DNA from: Limanda limanda | Taxonomy: Eukaryota; Chordata; Actinopteri; Pleuronectiformes; Pleuronectidae | Reading direction: 5' to 3' | Length of the DNA stretch: 64,000 nucleotides | NCBI RefSeq assembly: GCF_963576545.1 | Contig: NC_083656.1 | Span: 11,317,393 to 11,381,392 of the forward strand | In this document: positions 13,750-27,422 of the stretch, one piece after another | Numbering within the stretch: position 1 is the stretch's first letter | Layout of the letters: each line of letters starts with the position of its first letter | The notes under the pieces: model-generated | What the model was told of the DNA's origin: nothing | What the model saw: the letters and a program-made list of their open reading frames with translations, nothing else | Database searches by the model: none | Made by a program: the position numbers and the translations under genes

Positions 13750-14070
13750 GTGCAGCACTACTTGGAGGAGCTCAGTACCTCCACCAAGCCCAACCTTCCT
13801 CTTGTGAAACCACACTGAAATTCACTGGATCTGAATCAGAATTTCAGTCCCCTAAACATGCCTGAATCTTTTAACATTACCCATGAATTATTCTCTGAGA
13901 ACTTCAAGGAAAATGTTGAAAAAAAACCTTTCTCACAATGTTAAAGAAAAATTCCTGGATCAGCGCCGTTATCCAGATCAACATTGAATGTCTTGCTCAC
14001 ATCGCATCCTTGAACCACTTTGTCGGGGTAATCTGTACTGTTTGTGAGATCCGACTAACAGACAAAAATG
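13750..14070 (+). repeat. Old interspersed repeat, copy 1
   Basis: Shares blocks in the same order with 32190-32560: a 'tctcacaatgt..aaagaaa' block, then 'attcctgga', then 'tccagatc.aca', then a 'tgtttgtgagatcc.actaacagac' type end. No coding capacity. It is probably a non-autonomous element common in teleosts; I do not name the family. Confidence 0.55.
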
Positions 14071-15120
14071 AAAACGACGTGAAAACAGGAAAATGTCTGG
14101 AACATTCAGGTGTTAAAGTCGAGCATGAAGGAGGAAGGACATGACGTACACATTCCTCTATAGAAATCCCATGTTTCCGTTAACAGCACATCAACGCCGA
14201 CGTCGTCCGTTTCCAATGAAGCTCTTGAATGTCCAAGTTGACATCTGTTGCGTGTAAGAAACGTCATCAACATGTCCGATCGCTTGCCGTGAATTCTCCC
14301 GACATTTTCCTGGTGTCTTCTCCCAGGGGCTCACTCTGGCATTTTTCAAACATTTTACTCGGAAGGGTCGTCAGGAAAAGCTGTGGGAAATGTCTTTGTC
14401 AAATGACTTTGTTGCAAAAATGCTCACATACAGCCCCTCTGCAAGCTGTTCAGGAAGATGTCTGAACTTCAGCTGCTCGTCTGGAAGCAGCTTTAGAGGA
14501 GCCGGTCGCCAGATTTTGTTATTGTATTAAGTGTCTCCTCTCTTCTCATCCAGCTGCCAATATATCCCCCAAAACGACCACCTCTTGTGAATATGTGAAT
14601 ACCACGGAAGTAAAAGCTGCTACATAATTCCCAAACACCATTAAAAAGCCACAACATTAACCGAGCCACGTAAAAAAAGATTTCCCCCCAATCTGCCGTT
14701 ATTGTAAATCAATACCCAAGTCAGTGCAATAATCCTCTAACAACATCTGCACAGTGCCTCAGAAGTATGTCTGCGTGTGGGTGTGTGAGCACTTGGGAAC
14801 AATTTGCAACATACCTTCCTTCTCGGTGATTACATGGGAAGTGTCTGTGTTTCTAATGCATGCAGGAAACGAGATATTCACAGGAAAGTAATTACTTCAA
14901 AGCTCAGCCTCCACCACAGGCCCACACTGTCACAAGCATCACTGGTGAGATATTCATGGGCGAGCTCCTTTCTGTTGTCTTTGCTATTTCTAGAGCATTA
15001 TAAAGCAGCTCATTATGCACGGGCCTCATCAACATATAGCCTTAACACAAACACATTAAATGAATACATGAATCCAGAAATACCAGTTTTTGGAGACATG
15101 CATCGTCAATCTGAGCCCGG

Positions 15121-15121
<1 letters not shown>

Positions 15122-15153
<32 letters not shown>
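15122..15153. repeat. (CA)n microsatellite
   Basis: Pure CA dinucleotides, about 31 bases. Confidence 0.9.
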
Positions 15154-15155
<2 letters not shown>

Positions 15156-18100
15156 ACAGCAACTCCTCCACTCTGACTTCACCAGCATTTAGTGGAAGGA
15201 GAAACAAACATGGCTTATTTTCCGGGTGACATACCTCGCTGGTCAGGATGAGTGTTTTATTCCCAGCGGAGGCGAGGAACTGTCTGGAGTTACAAGGCCC
15301 TTCTGAGTGTTTGTCTTGCAAAGTACACCCTACACACGTCTGCCGATATGGCCTCACATGTTTGCGTGTATCCTCTTCCCTTCGCTCTGGATTATTAATC
15401 GCGATTTGTGGGACGAAGTAAGGGAAACAATATTCCCAACTCAATGGGATGTGGCTCTAAATAACACTGGGAGACGCGAGCGAAATCTAAATATAGGCTG
15501 CGGCGGGAAGCAAAGAGGATTCAGTACAGTGCGAGGAATCCCTTTGAGAGCGGCTGTAGTATATCTTGCAACCAAAAGAAAAGTCTAAATCTTTAAACAA
15601 AGAGCAGACGCTATATCAAAGGGCTTCTGGTTTCCTTTAAACTATCTTACACAGATGAAGTCCAAGTGGGTCATGTCATCCCTTCCTCACACTTCCCATA
15701 ATACTTTGCATCCTCACTCGGAGCTAAGCCTGCTAACTTGTAGTCACATAAACAGCGTCTAAATAGGCCACGGGATCTAAACATAGTTTTTTTTTCTTCT
15801 TTCCTATGGTTGCATCCCACACAGCTGTTCCGCACACACCACTCTCGCGTTTAACACATGTGTTTTTTCCAGTTTTTTTTTTTTTTTTGTGCTGCATCCT
15901 GTTAAGTGTGGAGAAATAAAGGGGATTTGGCATTTCCACGGCTCCTCGTTTGGCGGAGAGGCGGCCCACAGACTCTGACACCTCGGCTCCACAGTGGAGT
16001 TTATGTTGTGTCAGGTTCCCCACATACTCCCGCAGTCTGTCTGTGGGCCGGGGCGGGGTGAGAGGGGCTGAGGGGTGGTGGGGGGGTTTAGATGGGGAAA
16101 TCCCTGGAGAAACATACAGCTGGGAGGTTATTGAATTTGAAGGGAAAAGATAACATTGGGGGGGTGCACAGGGGGAACAGTGGATTTTGATAAAACGAAT
16201 GCACCACAACCTTGCAACGGGAGACGCTGATGTGCATTATCCAAACAGCAGGCTTTCCTTCGTTTCTTTTGAGCCCAGTGCGTAGTTCGGAATTACAATT
16301 GGGAATTTATGTTGATATATATATATATATATACCTCCTGTGGATTATGGATTCTTGCTGCAAGGCGCGGAAAGAGGACATTTTTAAAACTCCACCTCTT
16401 CTCTAATTGAAAATTACCAGACTTCGTCCCATTACATTGAAGCCGACATCACAGGAGGCTCTAAACGTTGATGCATTTCTCTTTCATCTTCAGCGCTTAT
16501 CAATGTTTTCCCCTCTGCTGCATGCCCACTCTCCATGCGCTCGCTTTCACACACTTCACGCAAGCATTTACAAAAAGGACAAATTCAAGCGCAGATGTTT
16601 TGCACACGAGTAACACAAAACCGGAGAAACGGCAACGAAAAAAAGCAGATATTAATACCTGCCCGAAAATGAGTCACCTCGAGGTGTTACAGAGCATTTG
16701 GCTTGATTATATATGGTTTTTTTTCTTTGCTTTGGGTGACAGTTTACAGAAAATACCACGATGTAGCCAATATTACACTGTCGCTGCATTTTCTATTGAT
16801 TTCAGGGCACAAACAGGCCCTTTAGCATCATTCTCAGGGAATCTCATGGGGACCACGGTCTCTGGAGACCCAAGCCAAGTACATTTACATTAAAGAACCT
16901 TTCTTTACATAGTGTACCCTAACACTATCTCACTGCTGTGGGGCCCAAGCATTTTATCTCAACATATTGTTCAAATTCATGGTCATTGTTCATGGCTGAT
17001 GCATGAATACCTTAGGGGTTGTTGTTTCGTAATGAGGGCTGGACATCTGTGAGTGTCCATGCAGCTTCACCTCACCCTGGGGTTTCGGCATAAGAATAAA
17101 AATATCCAAGCTGTGACATGCAGATGAACAGAAGAGCAGAATACATCAGTGGAGCAGGAATCAAGCTCCAGTTTCTAATTCTTTTCAAAATCATCAGCAG
17201 TGACACTGATGTTTTGAATTAGTTAAAGTGTCCGGCACATTTAGTTTGTCAATTTCCTCCCAGAAATTTCAGCGACATAATCAAAATCCATGAAGTTCTG
17301 CATTTAAAGGAGCTGGTTTGTTTGTTTCGCTTCTCTTTTCCATATCTGTCACATTTGTTTATTCATAACATACACTAGGAATTAAAAAAAATAACAGTAC
17401 AGTTTAATGCACAATTACTCTAATGCAACATGACAGAGCATATAACATATTATGGTGGCTGCCGTGCTGCAGTGATTACAGGATGTACTAGTGTTGATTT
17501 GTTAGATTAACACGACTCTACTTCTACCCTCTCAATCAATTAGTTGACTCATGTGTTTTTATGATTTTAACCAGCAAAGACTTGTAGATTAGTAACATTT
17601 GAATTCATTCCTGGGAAAATGACAGGCCCATGTTGAGCGTTATAATTCACTTACACAACTTTGTGTTGTTTAAGTTAAGTCAATGGAACCTTTTTTAATT
17701 AAACTTGTACAAATATATTTTCAACACCTTGCAACTTGTTCAAGTGTTTGACAGTTTATTAGCTGCTGCCACCTTTTTAAAATTCAGTTGAGCTAGCAGC
17801 TATTTCAACATGATTTTGCACATTTTTGCAGATGCACACCAGGAACCCTCCTTCCTGGCTCGAGTGTGTGTAAAGGAGAATGAAGCAACAAAATACAGTG
17901 TCAACACAATTATTGTTCAGACTTTTTTTGTCATTTTCTTTTATAAAATTTCACGCAATAACTTATTTGAAACATCATCATCGTGAACTTGTTAACTCAT
18001 TTTTCATTTAGTTAGTTGCACCGCTCCGTAGGATGGAATCACAACAAAGAATGGAGGAGGTGTCTGTTTCTAATAGCGGAGTAACTCCTTACAGCGGGTG

Positions 18101-18465
18101 GACAATTGAATCACAGAAGAAGCAAACAGTGAAATAATAGACCTCTCAGTCATTGTATGACAGTCATTGAAGTGCGAGAGTAGCACATGTTGATTTTTGC
18201 TAAAATTGAAGAAATACACCTTGCTGCCACATTGTGTACCTGGATGGATACGTGGAAAAAAATGACATTTAATGGCATATACATAAAGACCCCAAATTGA
18301 TAATATCACATACTGAGATACAACCAACAACTTTAAAATAAAAAATAAAAGAATAACAACACAAAATGACATTTTTTCCCTTTTTTATATTAAAGAAATC
18401 TACATTTTCTAGCTCTTAACATTTCTTTTCTTTTTAAAAATCTTTCAAAACAGACCCAGGTTTTC

Positions 18466-18477
18466 ATTATATATATA

Positions 18478-18540
<63 letters not shown>
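18466..18540. repeat. (AT)n microsatellite
   Basis: About 75 bases of alternating A and T, broken once near 18479. Self-complementary, so able to form a cruciform. Confidence 0.95.
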
Positions 18541-18544
<4 letters not shown>

Positions 18545-19036
18545 TTATCAAACAGAACAGCTTACCTTTAAAGGACCAAAAGGTCAGTCCATTTTCACGC
18601 CTTGCATTTTAATCCATTTCATTAAGGGCGTTTTGCTTCCCAACAAAACCAAGAAATGTCATCTGGGCTGAAGCGTCCATTGTAAGCGAAGGTTGGTGCA
18701 GAGGATACACGTGTATGGCAGAACTCCATCGGTGGCCAGGCTGCATCAATCCGCCACCATAATAAACAGTGAGAGACATTTGCCTTGTCTGCAGATATTC
18801 AGATTCCAGTCTCAAGCTTGCGATCTTCATTAAAAAGGTGTCGCACGTTTGTTAGATTGAGCCTCATACTGAGCCCCGATACTAAGATGCAACCAAAACC
18901 CTCCCGCATTTCCCTCGGATGTTAATAACAATAATAATAATGATGACAACTGTGCACGGTGCATGTTATGTATGTCCAGAGGTATGAAAGGAACATTTCT
19001 GTGCTGATTAGGTGAGTCACCATCACGCTTACACAT

Positions 19037-19037
19037 T

Positions 19038-19072
<35 letters not shown>
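19037..19072. repeat. (CAG)n trinucleotide repeat
   Basis: About twelve CAG/GCA units in a non-coding setting. The alanine-rich open frame that it creates on the minus strand has no other sign of being a gene. Confidence 0.9.
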
Positions 19073-19073
<1 letters not shown>

Positions 19074-20273
19074 TTAAAGGAGATTTTTGTGCCGCGGCTG
19101 AGATGCAGGACCCCTTGCACGCCGCTCACAAGGAGGTATCGAATATGCTCTTTGAAATCTGACGACAGAGCCTCCAAATGTAGCACATCAAGGGAGCGGC
19201 CATATGTTGTGTCTTTAGCCTTCATTTATATTCTATTTGGGTCTCAGCGGGGCTACAGTGGGACCCTGCCCACCGGATCTGCTGGTTGGGTCGCAGCGCA
19301 TTTACATTTTACTGTGGATTCGAACGAGATCCACAATCCAAAAACAGCGAGGTGAGGAAAGTACGCGGCTGCAGTCTGGACAAACTGTGTTATCCATTTA
19401 CATTGTAACAGGCGCATTTCAAAAGATGACTTAGATGTTTATCATTAATCTGGATCAACGTGCTGTGCGTTGATACAGAAGATGTTCCTTTCATGGATTA
19501 ACCTCAGCGACAACATAATCTGTGTGGGATTTCTCTGATATCATCACTCACACCATTAACATAATTATTACCATTTCTGGAGTGTTTTCTTTTCTCCCAA
19601 TAAGTGTGAACTTGATAAGCAAAAACCATCACGCAAAACAGCTCATATATATATAGAGGGAGAGAGCCAATACACCTCTGAGGGAGGGGGGTGCAAATTA
19701 AAGAAGAACCAAAGGAACAAAAACACAGCAGAATCACGTACACAGCTGCATTACAGTCAAAACGAGTGTCGATGTGATTTTGCTGATACTGTCTCAGGTA
19801 CATTTATCTCAAAATAACTGGTGTTGTCCAGTTTGTGCTCAATTGCAACAAACATTTTGGGCTCCTGCTTGATAAATACAGTCTGTCATCCCAGAGAAAG
19901 GTGATTTATTCAATGGATTTCTTTTTTTTTTACCTCACATTTCAAAAGCATGTGTTAAAGAATCGCCATGGAGAAGCACATCGAGGGCTAACTTCAGACA
20001 AAAGCACCTTCAGTAGGAATAACATCATCTAGTTCGTTCAAAAACACTAATTTAGCAAAACCAGTAGCGTCTGTAGAGCAACTACAGGAGAGTGACTAAA
20101 AGCCTGTCTGGACATGTTAGTAGAGCAGGTGGCACCTATCATTACCAGGCTGACTAATGGCTAAACCACAAACCATACATTCAATCCAGGTTTAGTACAG
20201 AGGGCTGCATAACGTCTCACTCTTTACTCATATGGTCGCCACATTGACCCGCCACAACCCAATATATGATTGA

Positions 20274-20279
20274 TTTATT
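20274..20279 (-). terminator. lrrc4b: Candidate distal poly(A) signal of lrrc4b
   Basis: Minus-strand AATAAA about 1.45 kb downstream of the lrrc4b stop codon. Other hexamers (for example at about 20666) could also be used. The intervening AT-rich sequence has no coding potential and suits a long neuronal 3' UTR. Confidence 0.3.
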
Positions 20280-21726
20280 TCACACGTAATGATACATGGC
20301 TAGACAACTGTACACAGTATATCAAACTAACAAAAATAAAGAAATACATAGTTTAAACGCAAGAAGCGTAAATGGCATTTAACATATGAAAGTTACACTG
20401 TAAAAATGTGGATCTTACAATTGTCATACAACCAGACATTATTATTATTAATATACTGTACATTTCCATTCATTCCAATCATCCAAAGATGGATGTTTTA
20501 ATCCCTTCTTCTTCAATGCTGCTCTAGATAGATGTCTGATCATCCCTATGACAGCATTTTATGGCATGATTATGGTAACCATGAGCAAGGAGGTCATATC
20601 AAATTCCTGTCTAAAAGCAAATATCTGGCTACTGATCTGATTTTAAATAACACATTGTCAACACTTTTATTTTACCCATACAGATCTTTGCATCGAGTTA
20701 CCTTTCCATGTTTTGTGGAACATAATTTTACCATTATTTGATGCTGGCATTTAAGTATCAGAATCGTCAAATTCAAATACTAAGTAGCTGGCTTTTACAA
20801 AATACATAATACACTCTTAGAACACAAAAGTTTGTAATGATTATTACTGAAGCAACAGACAAAAGTTTGTCAAACAGAGATCTGCATTTACTGTTCTACA
20901 ACCTAAATGGACTTTATGTCACAAAGCCAATTCAAAGATTCACAATGAGTGTTGCAATTGAGCCCTTATGTTTCTGAGAAGTAGCCAAACTTAAAACATG
21001 TATCATAACCAACCGTCACTATCGCCACCCCTGATTATTCACAAAGAAACAAACTATACCAGCTTATACATCCACCCCAAAATATCTCTGCATCGGAGTC
21101 TGCAATGATACATATTTAAATGAAAATATATTTATATAATTTGTGGATTTTTCACAGTAGTTTGTACTGCACTGTACCTTTTTGTCCATCTATTTATGCC
21201 TACATAATTTTCACCGTGAGGGAGTCTATTGAGTCACTTGAGAGAGAGTGTGGCTTGCGTTTTGTGTGGAAGAAAAATGTCTCTTCGAACTTTTTTTTTG
21301 TCTGTAATATCTCCGATCTTCAGTGTGGTAAGTGCTGTGCATGTCTTTCATCTCTGCTGGCCAACAACGAATACGGGACTGATTACTCAGAAAGGCTAGT
21401 TTTTCCCTACGAGAACACAGCTTGTAGAAACTGCAAAAAACATTTGCTTTGGCACAGATTTACATTGTAGAATGTCCATTCCTTGATCTCCATGGCCATG
21501 ATCGTTACTACAAACACAAGTGGCCCATTGTGGAAATCCTTGGCTTGTACACTGTCACGAATAAGTCTATGTGTTTGTGTATTGCCGTGTCAGTCTATCC
21601 TCTTTCCTGGTGTAACGTCGATGCACTCTTAGTGTCTAATCATTCCGTGCATAAACTCGACATCAATCCCCTTTCCGTCTTCGACTCTTGCTCACTCTCT
21701 CTCTATACTCCTTGCTCTTGTTTTTT
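20280..21726 (-). other. lrrc4b: Probable 3' UTR of lrrc4b
   Basis: About 1.4 kb of AT-rich sequence directly after the lrrc4b stop codon, without microsatellites, recognisable repeats or credible open frames, and with several minus-strand AATAAA hexamers. Assigned by position only. Confidence 0.4.
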
Positions 21727-24065
21727 TTAGATCTGAGTCTCTTGAACATTTTCCTTTGAGTTGCCTTTGAAGAGAAGAGGCTCCATTTGAGGATTCTGGT
21801 TTTGGCCCATGAAACCCTTGATTGATCCATGTAAGCCCATAGTAGGCATGGGGAGAGACATCGGCAGAGGTGGGGACATAGAATTGGGATTGGTGCCGTT
21901 GCCTGATGAGGAGAGCATATTAGATGAAGAGATTGGGACTGAGGTACAGGAGATGGGGATATCGTGGCCTTGCAGGTTCTTGCTACTCATGATCCCTCCT
22001 GGTCCGATCCCTTCACCGCCAATACTAAGACCCATCACGTTGTTGTTGAAATGATGGGTCTTGTAGTAATGGTTGAGAGTATCTGAACGGCCAATGTTGG
22101 GAAGGTTGACTATTTCTGGATGATGTCTCCTCAGGGTTCCTTCTCCACCCATGCCAGAATTCATCGTTGAGCCACCTGAGATTCCACTTCCTGCCCCAGC
22201 TCCAATCTCATCTTCCACGTTGACAATTTCGATGGCTCTAGCCGGGCCGTGGTGCTTATGTAGCTGGTGCTGCTTCCGGAGTTTATAGAAGACCACTAAC
22301 ATTACAGCTGCCATAAAAGTGATGGCCACGAAGCAACCAATGATGATTTTAGTTGTTTTCATTACATCATCCAGGCCTGGAATGTTAGTTACATCCATTA
22401 TCGACATTGTCGGTGAGTTTTCCGTACCTCTGTTAGCTCGTGGGGACAGTGAGGAAATAGAAGAAGGTGAGGGAGTTATAGGGATGCCAGGTCTCCCTCT
22501 TTGAACAGTAGGATTTGAGAATTCTATGAAGGTCTCATTAATATACTGTCTCGCCGAGTTTTCCTCCTCTCCTCTTACTGTCTCTACTGTTTCCACAGTG
22601 ACAGTGGTGAAATAACTGTAGCTGTCCCTGGGATCTGACACAGACACATTGAGCACAGCGGTTGCAGTGGTGTTTCCAGCGGAGTTGGTTACCATGCAAG
22701 TGTACTGCCCGGTGTCTTGCACGGTCACGTTTGTGAAGTTCAGCGTTCCGTCATGAAGCACTGAGATCCGAACTCGGTACGATCCATGGGTCATCAGAGT
22801 GCCATTCGGAGTGAACCAGTTCACAGAGGTCATCGATGTTCCAGTACGACATTTCAGCTCGGCAGCCATGCCCTCTGTGACATTGAGGTCAGTGGGTGGC
22901 TCAACGATCACTGGGGCATAGCAGGTGAAGTGGCTCTGGTCTAGTTCCCCGATGTATTTGCCCTTTAGACCTGGAGGCGCATGGCAGCGAGCACAACATG
23001 TGGTGTTGCTGGGAACTGTTTCTTTCAGCCACCAGCTGAGCCAAAGAACATCACAGTTGCACACCCAAGGGTTGTGGTTGAGATGTACCCTTTCCAGCTG
23101 GTGAAGAGGGGTGAAGAGGTCATGGGGCAGGGAATGCAGGGAATTGTGGGAGAGGTTGAGCTCCTCCAGATTTTTGAGGTCATCAAAAGCATTGCGTTCA
23201 ATCACTGACACTCTGGAGTGCATTAGCCACAGCTTGCGAAGGGATGCTAGGCCTTGGAAGGATCCAGGCCGAACTATACCCAGCTGGTTTCCAGACAGCT
23301 CCAATTCCTCTAGTCGTAATAGTGGGGTGAGGTTAGGTATGTCCTTCAAGCCACACATGCCAAGATTCAAGAAGCGCAAATTTACTAAACCTTCAAAGGC
23401 AGCCTCTGAGATGAAATCCAGCTTCCTGAGTTCCCCGAGATCGAGACGGCGCAAAGAGGGAACACGATGAAAGGCAAATGCCGGCAGCGTCTCGATGGGG
23501 TTGTTTCGTAGCCATAATTCCCTTAGCTTGCTGAGGTACTCAAAGGCTTGTGACGGTACAACTGTGAGACGGTTGTCAAAAAGCTCCAGCGTGTTGAGGT
23601 TGGGGAGGCCATTGAAAGCTCCCACCTCAATCTGTCGGATGTGGTTCTTGGAGAGCTGGAGGATTTCCAAATGCCGCAGGTGCTTAAAAGTGTCAGACTT
23701 GATCACCTGGTGTGGAAACAAAAACATGAAGGCAAGTTGTAGCAACATCAGAATTACTGCTGTCAACTTCAATTTACTACAGTGTGAAAGTGTTGGTGGC
23801 TCGTAGATGAGGCCATATTTACCTGAATGGTGTTTTCTTGTAGATTGAGGTATCTTGTGTTCTCTGAAATACTCTCCGGGACTTGATCTAAAGTCTTCCT
23901 TGTACAGATGACACGGCTCGCCTGATTGGAGCAGGTGCACAGGGAAGGGCAGGGGGGCGCCGCCTCTGCAAGTTGAGGTCCATGGTTGTGAAACCACAAC
24001 AAAAGCTGGACCAACCAGAGGAGGGGGGAAGGGGCACAGGGGCTGGTCACCGTGACAACACGCAT
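21727..24065 (-). CDS. lrrc4b: Leucine-rich repeat-containing protein 4B (netrin-G ligand 3)
   Basis: Postsynaptic type I adhesion protein. Known family members bind presynaptic netrin-G or LAR-type receptor phosphatases outside the cell and PSD-95 inside. Coding exons are 24065-23823 and 23706-21727, joined across a 116-base intron (donor CAG/gtaaat, acceptor ..acaccag), giving 740 residues; human LRRC4B is 713. Signal peptide about 1-35; LRRNT with Cys39, 43, 45 and 54; LRRs about 74-290; LRRCT about 292-343; Ig domain with Cys367 and Cys418; transmembrane segment about 533-554; then a Gly/Ser/Met-rich tail ending in [10 protein letters not shown], whose last four residues form a PDZ ligand. 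The SKEN form of the tail and the [12 protein letters not shown] block fit LRRC4B better than LRRC4 or LRRC4C. The start is the first in-frame ATG of the exon, which opens at an acceptor at 24093-24092. The linker between Ig and membrane differs from mammals. Confidence 0.94.
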
Positions 24066-24079
24066 GGCAACTGAGTCAT
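24047..24079 (-). promoter_or_regulatory. lrrc4b: Short uORF overlapping the lrrc4b start codon
   Basis: An out-of-frame ATG at 24079-24077 lies 14 bases upstream of the lrrc4b ATG. It opens an 11-codon frame (10 residues and TGA) that ends after the main start. Both ATGs have G at -3. Such overlap normally lowers initiation at the main start. Whether the uORF is in the mRNA depends on the 24093 acceptor being used. Confidence 0.4.
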
Positions 24080-26037
24080 GACCCACCCCTACTGCAATAA
24101 TGTTAAATCACCTCTAAATGAGGGATTTTAAGTGCTTATCTTAATGTCCATATTTTATCCTCTTGTTCTGTTATTTCCTCCTTTAGACTGTCACAGAACA
24201 AGGTGTGATTTTAAATCAAAGAATATCTATTATTCACAGACTCTTATTTCACTTTGCTCAACATGTCATTTCAGGGAACCCTGATTTGTTTTTTCGATTC
24301 CCATGACAATCTTTTGCAGATGAATCGAATTCTGGAGGTGGGGGTGGGGTTGCTCCCGAATGTGTTGTCTTTGTGGAGGCTGGTTCGTCTCACTGTAGGG
24401 AAAGAGAGAAAAGCAGAAGTAGGAAAGAGGTCAAGCAAGTGCACTGTGCAAGATATTAGCCTCATCACACAGAATTTATATCTCAAAAATATGAAACTGT
24501 CCTGTCACCAGAATGCACGATAAGAGCGGAGTCTGGCTTTCGATTCCAAAGAGGTGAATCTAGAATTGTGACCTGTAGACTAACTGGTGAGTCAGCTGCC
24601 ATTTTCTTTATAGGTTGAACTCAACATCTGGGTCATGGCGTGTCTGAAATGGCCACAAAATTTGAACAAGCTCAAGCTGGGTCACGAGTGCGGCAGTCTA
24701 ACGATTAGGATGACGTTCTCATCTCATTGTCCACTTTATGATACTGGCCTTTGTCAAGTCAGATACACACTGATAGAAGTAGAAAATTGCATTTAAAGGA
24801 ATTTAAAGTTGCTGGATGCAATTACTGCTACCGGTGGGACTTATCTAGACCTAAGGTTAATGCAGAGTTTCATGCAATCCATCATGAGGCAGCAGCACAG
24901 CATTACAAATGAGATAACAAATGATGCCTGCATGGAGTAATTTAGCAATTAAGATATGAGGGAATGATTATTGACTCCTGAGATTTTACTGCAATGCCCA
25001 TTCTGTGTACAACAAGTGACACACAATCAGACAACATCCCCTACTTGAAACTGGCGACACAAAGGCACCGACAACAACCAGATTGTGACCATGTTGCCAA
25101 AATACTGCCGCGGCTCTTTGAATACATTTCATGTATATCGTGTGTGACTCCGGTTGAGAGAGTGCCACACACTTCTCGAAAACAGAAATGGCTGCGAGCA
25201 TCAGCAGACTCACTAAATTTAGAAATGCTTGGTTCTCGTTCCCTTATAATGATTCGACCGAGGAGAAAGTGTTCGTTGTTTCCTCAGGCTCGACACTAAG
25301 ACTCGGCCAGTCACAACCCTGTGCCTTCTGTGGACCTCATACAAGAGGATCTTTGTTACCTTTCAGATTATGTGACCGCTGTGTTACCATTATTGATTTT
25401 ATATAAAAAAAGATTCACTTCTCAAATATTTCCCTCTCTGATAAACAGGTTTTTTTTTTTCTTTCAAAGCTTCCATGGCAGTTCTTAGCATCTCCACCCA
25501 GAAACACTGTTGCTGTGGCAACCTGCTCACTCACCATCTTGTGTTCTTACTGTCCAGTGCCCTATTCCACATTACTGTGCTTAGCTGATCCTGATGAACG
25601 TTTGCCGTGCAAAACCGGTCAGTAACACCTTTTAGGTCTAAATCAATGTATATTTGACACAACGTTTAATTAGGTGTGTTTCCTCATTAGCAGACAGCCT
25701 ATGCAATAAATGGCCTTTTGCTCCAGAGACACTTGGAGAAAAAACTTGAATCTTGCAAATCCAGCTACGTATAAGAAAATGTATATTTACATAAGCGCAG
25801 GGGAACCTGACGAAGCACACAGTCGAAACCTTGGCCTTCGCTATCGCAACACAGCGAACAAACCTGCCATGAATCTTAATATCCACAAGGTCTGAGGATT
25901 AGGTCAACATCCGTCTTTATTAAAAACATAGCTCCGAGAACTCTTAAAGCAGCTATTAAGAAAGGTCATAAGGGAGTATGTGCTAAAAATAGATGTTTTC
26001 AGATGCTCTGCACATGCCACAGACTCTCTCTCACTCC

Positions 26038-26039
<2 letters not shown>

Positions 26040-26068
<29 letters not shown>
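26040..26068. repeat. (CA)n microsatellite
   Basis: Pure CA dinucleotides. Confidence 0.85.
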
Positions 26069-26071
<3 letters not shown>

Positions 26072-27400
26072 GGTGCAAATGCCACACAGAACTGACAAAA
26101 CATCATCCATCTCCGCTTCGAAACCAAGTACAGATTTCTGAATACAAATCTCTAAACCTCCATGTTACAGTATGCAGCCCCTTTGCAACACTCCTCCTGA
26201 TGCTGTTCTTTACACTCCTGATCCTTCCTCATGGAGTCTCTGTCTTGCTCGCTCATCCCCATACAGCAGGTAATTGTTGTTGTCAATTATTTGACGGAAT
26301 TGGTAGAAAAAGAGAAGAAAAAAAGAGAGAGAAAATGTCTCCATGTCTGCCGCAGACGTCAGAATTGCATCTGATCCAGAATGGCGGCCTGGTAGTTTGA
26401 ATGATTAGCTCGTCAGAAAATGATTCATGCAATCATCAAAACACAACATCATGAATATTCAGCACGGCCAAAGATCCGATCACATCACTGCTCTCCGGTC
26501 AGAAAGGTTTTTTTTCAATACACCGGTAATGAAAATAGTGTAAGGGTGGTGCTTTGTCTTTTAAAATAACCGTGGTTCAATGTGAATGCAAGAATTCCAC
26601 CTGCCTCTGCCACCATTTTTGAAATCTACAAAAGTAGATTTTAAGGCCAAAATGCTCAAATGCATTTCTTGCTTATAGCCTTTCTCTTAACATTGAAGGA
26701 ACTGAGCCTTTTCTCACAGAGCAAGCGACGCTGAGGCGAGACGGTTTGACCATCTACGTGAACTACACCAGTTAAAATTGCATGAGGAGACATTGAATTC
26801 AGAAGCAGGGACGCCTGTTGCCTCGACCTGGCGTCAAGTTCTCCAGCACACGAGAGAGAGAGAGAGAGAGAGAGCAGCAGCACATGTACGCAGGAGACGG
26901 CCTTTATTTTGAGAAAATCACACCTTGACTCATCCGAGGGCCGGCTCCGTCGCCCGGCGGCCTCCCTCCTCATCCTCGCTCCTGTGCTCCTTGGGGGCTT
27001 ACGACACGGCCGAGTGGCGTATGTTTTCCAACCAATTGCACTCCGAGGTATTTTTTCTCTTTCTTGATCTTGGCCGTTTTTCCATGTCAAGAGCAGATTG
27101 CGACCGTGTAGATATTGATTATTCGATCAGGCCTGAGAGAGCGCTCAGTCGTGAAAAGACAAATTAGCTGCAAGCTGCTGACCAATTGCTACAAACCAAT
27201 CACATCATCGTAAGCGCCTGATTGTATCAATGCCCCCCCCAACAGAGCCATTAAGGTTTATGAAGAGGCAGAGTCCTGTTGTTTTCATTAAAACATCTAT
27301 GATGGCCCGGGAGATGTCGCCTGTACATGCCTACGCAAAGGCCCCATTAGACCTCGTGTATTTACCGACGGTCTGGAGACGAACACAAAGCGACTCAGGT

Positions 27401-27422
27401 GCAGCAGCAGCAGCAGCAGCAG
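27401..27422. repeat. (CAG)n trinucleotide repeat
   Basis: Seven or so CAG units in non-coding sequence, close to the inferred lrrc4b promoter region. Confidence 0.85.

Noticed and set aside
18830..19225. Minus-strand frame with a poly-alanine tract
   Set aside because: The alanines come from the CAG repeat. There are no splice sites or similarity supporting a gene.
23707..23997. One continuous lrrc4b frame running through the small intron to an upstream start
   Set aside because: It lacks an in-frame ATG at its 5' end and has no signal peptide. The alternative exon at 24065-23823 supplies the signal peptide, LRRNT and the conserved NLQEN motif with proper splice sites.
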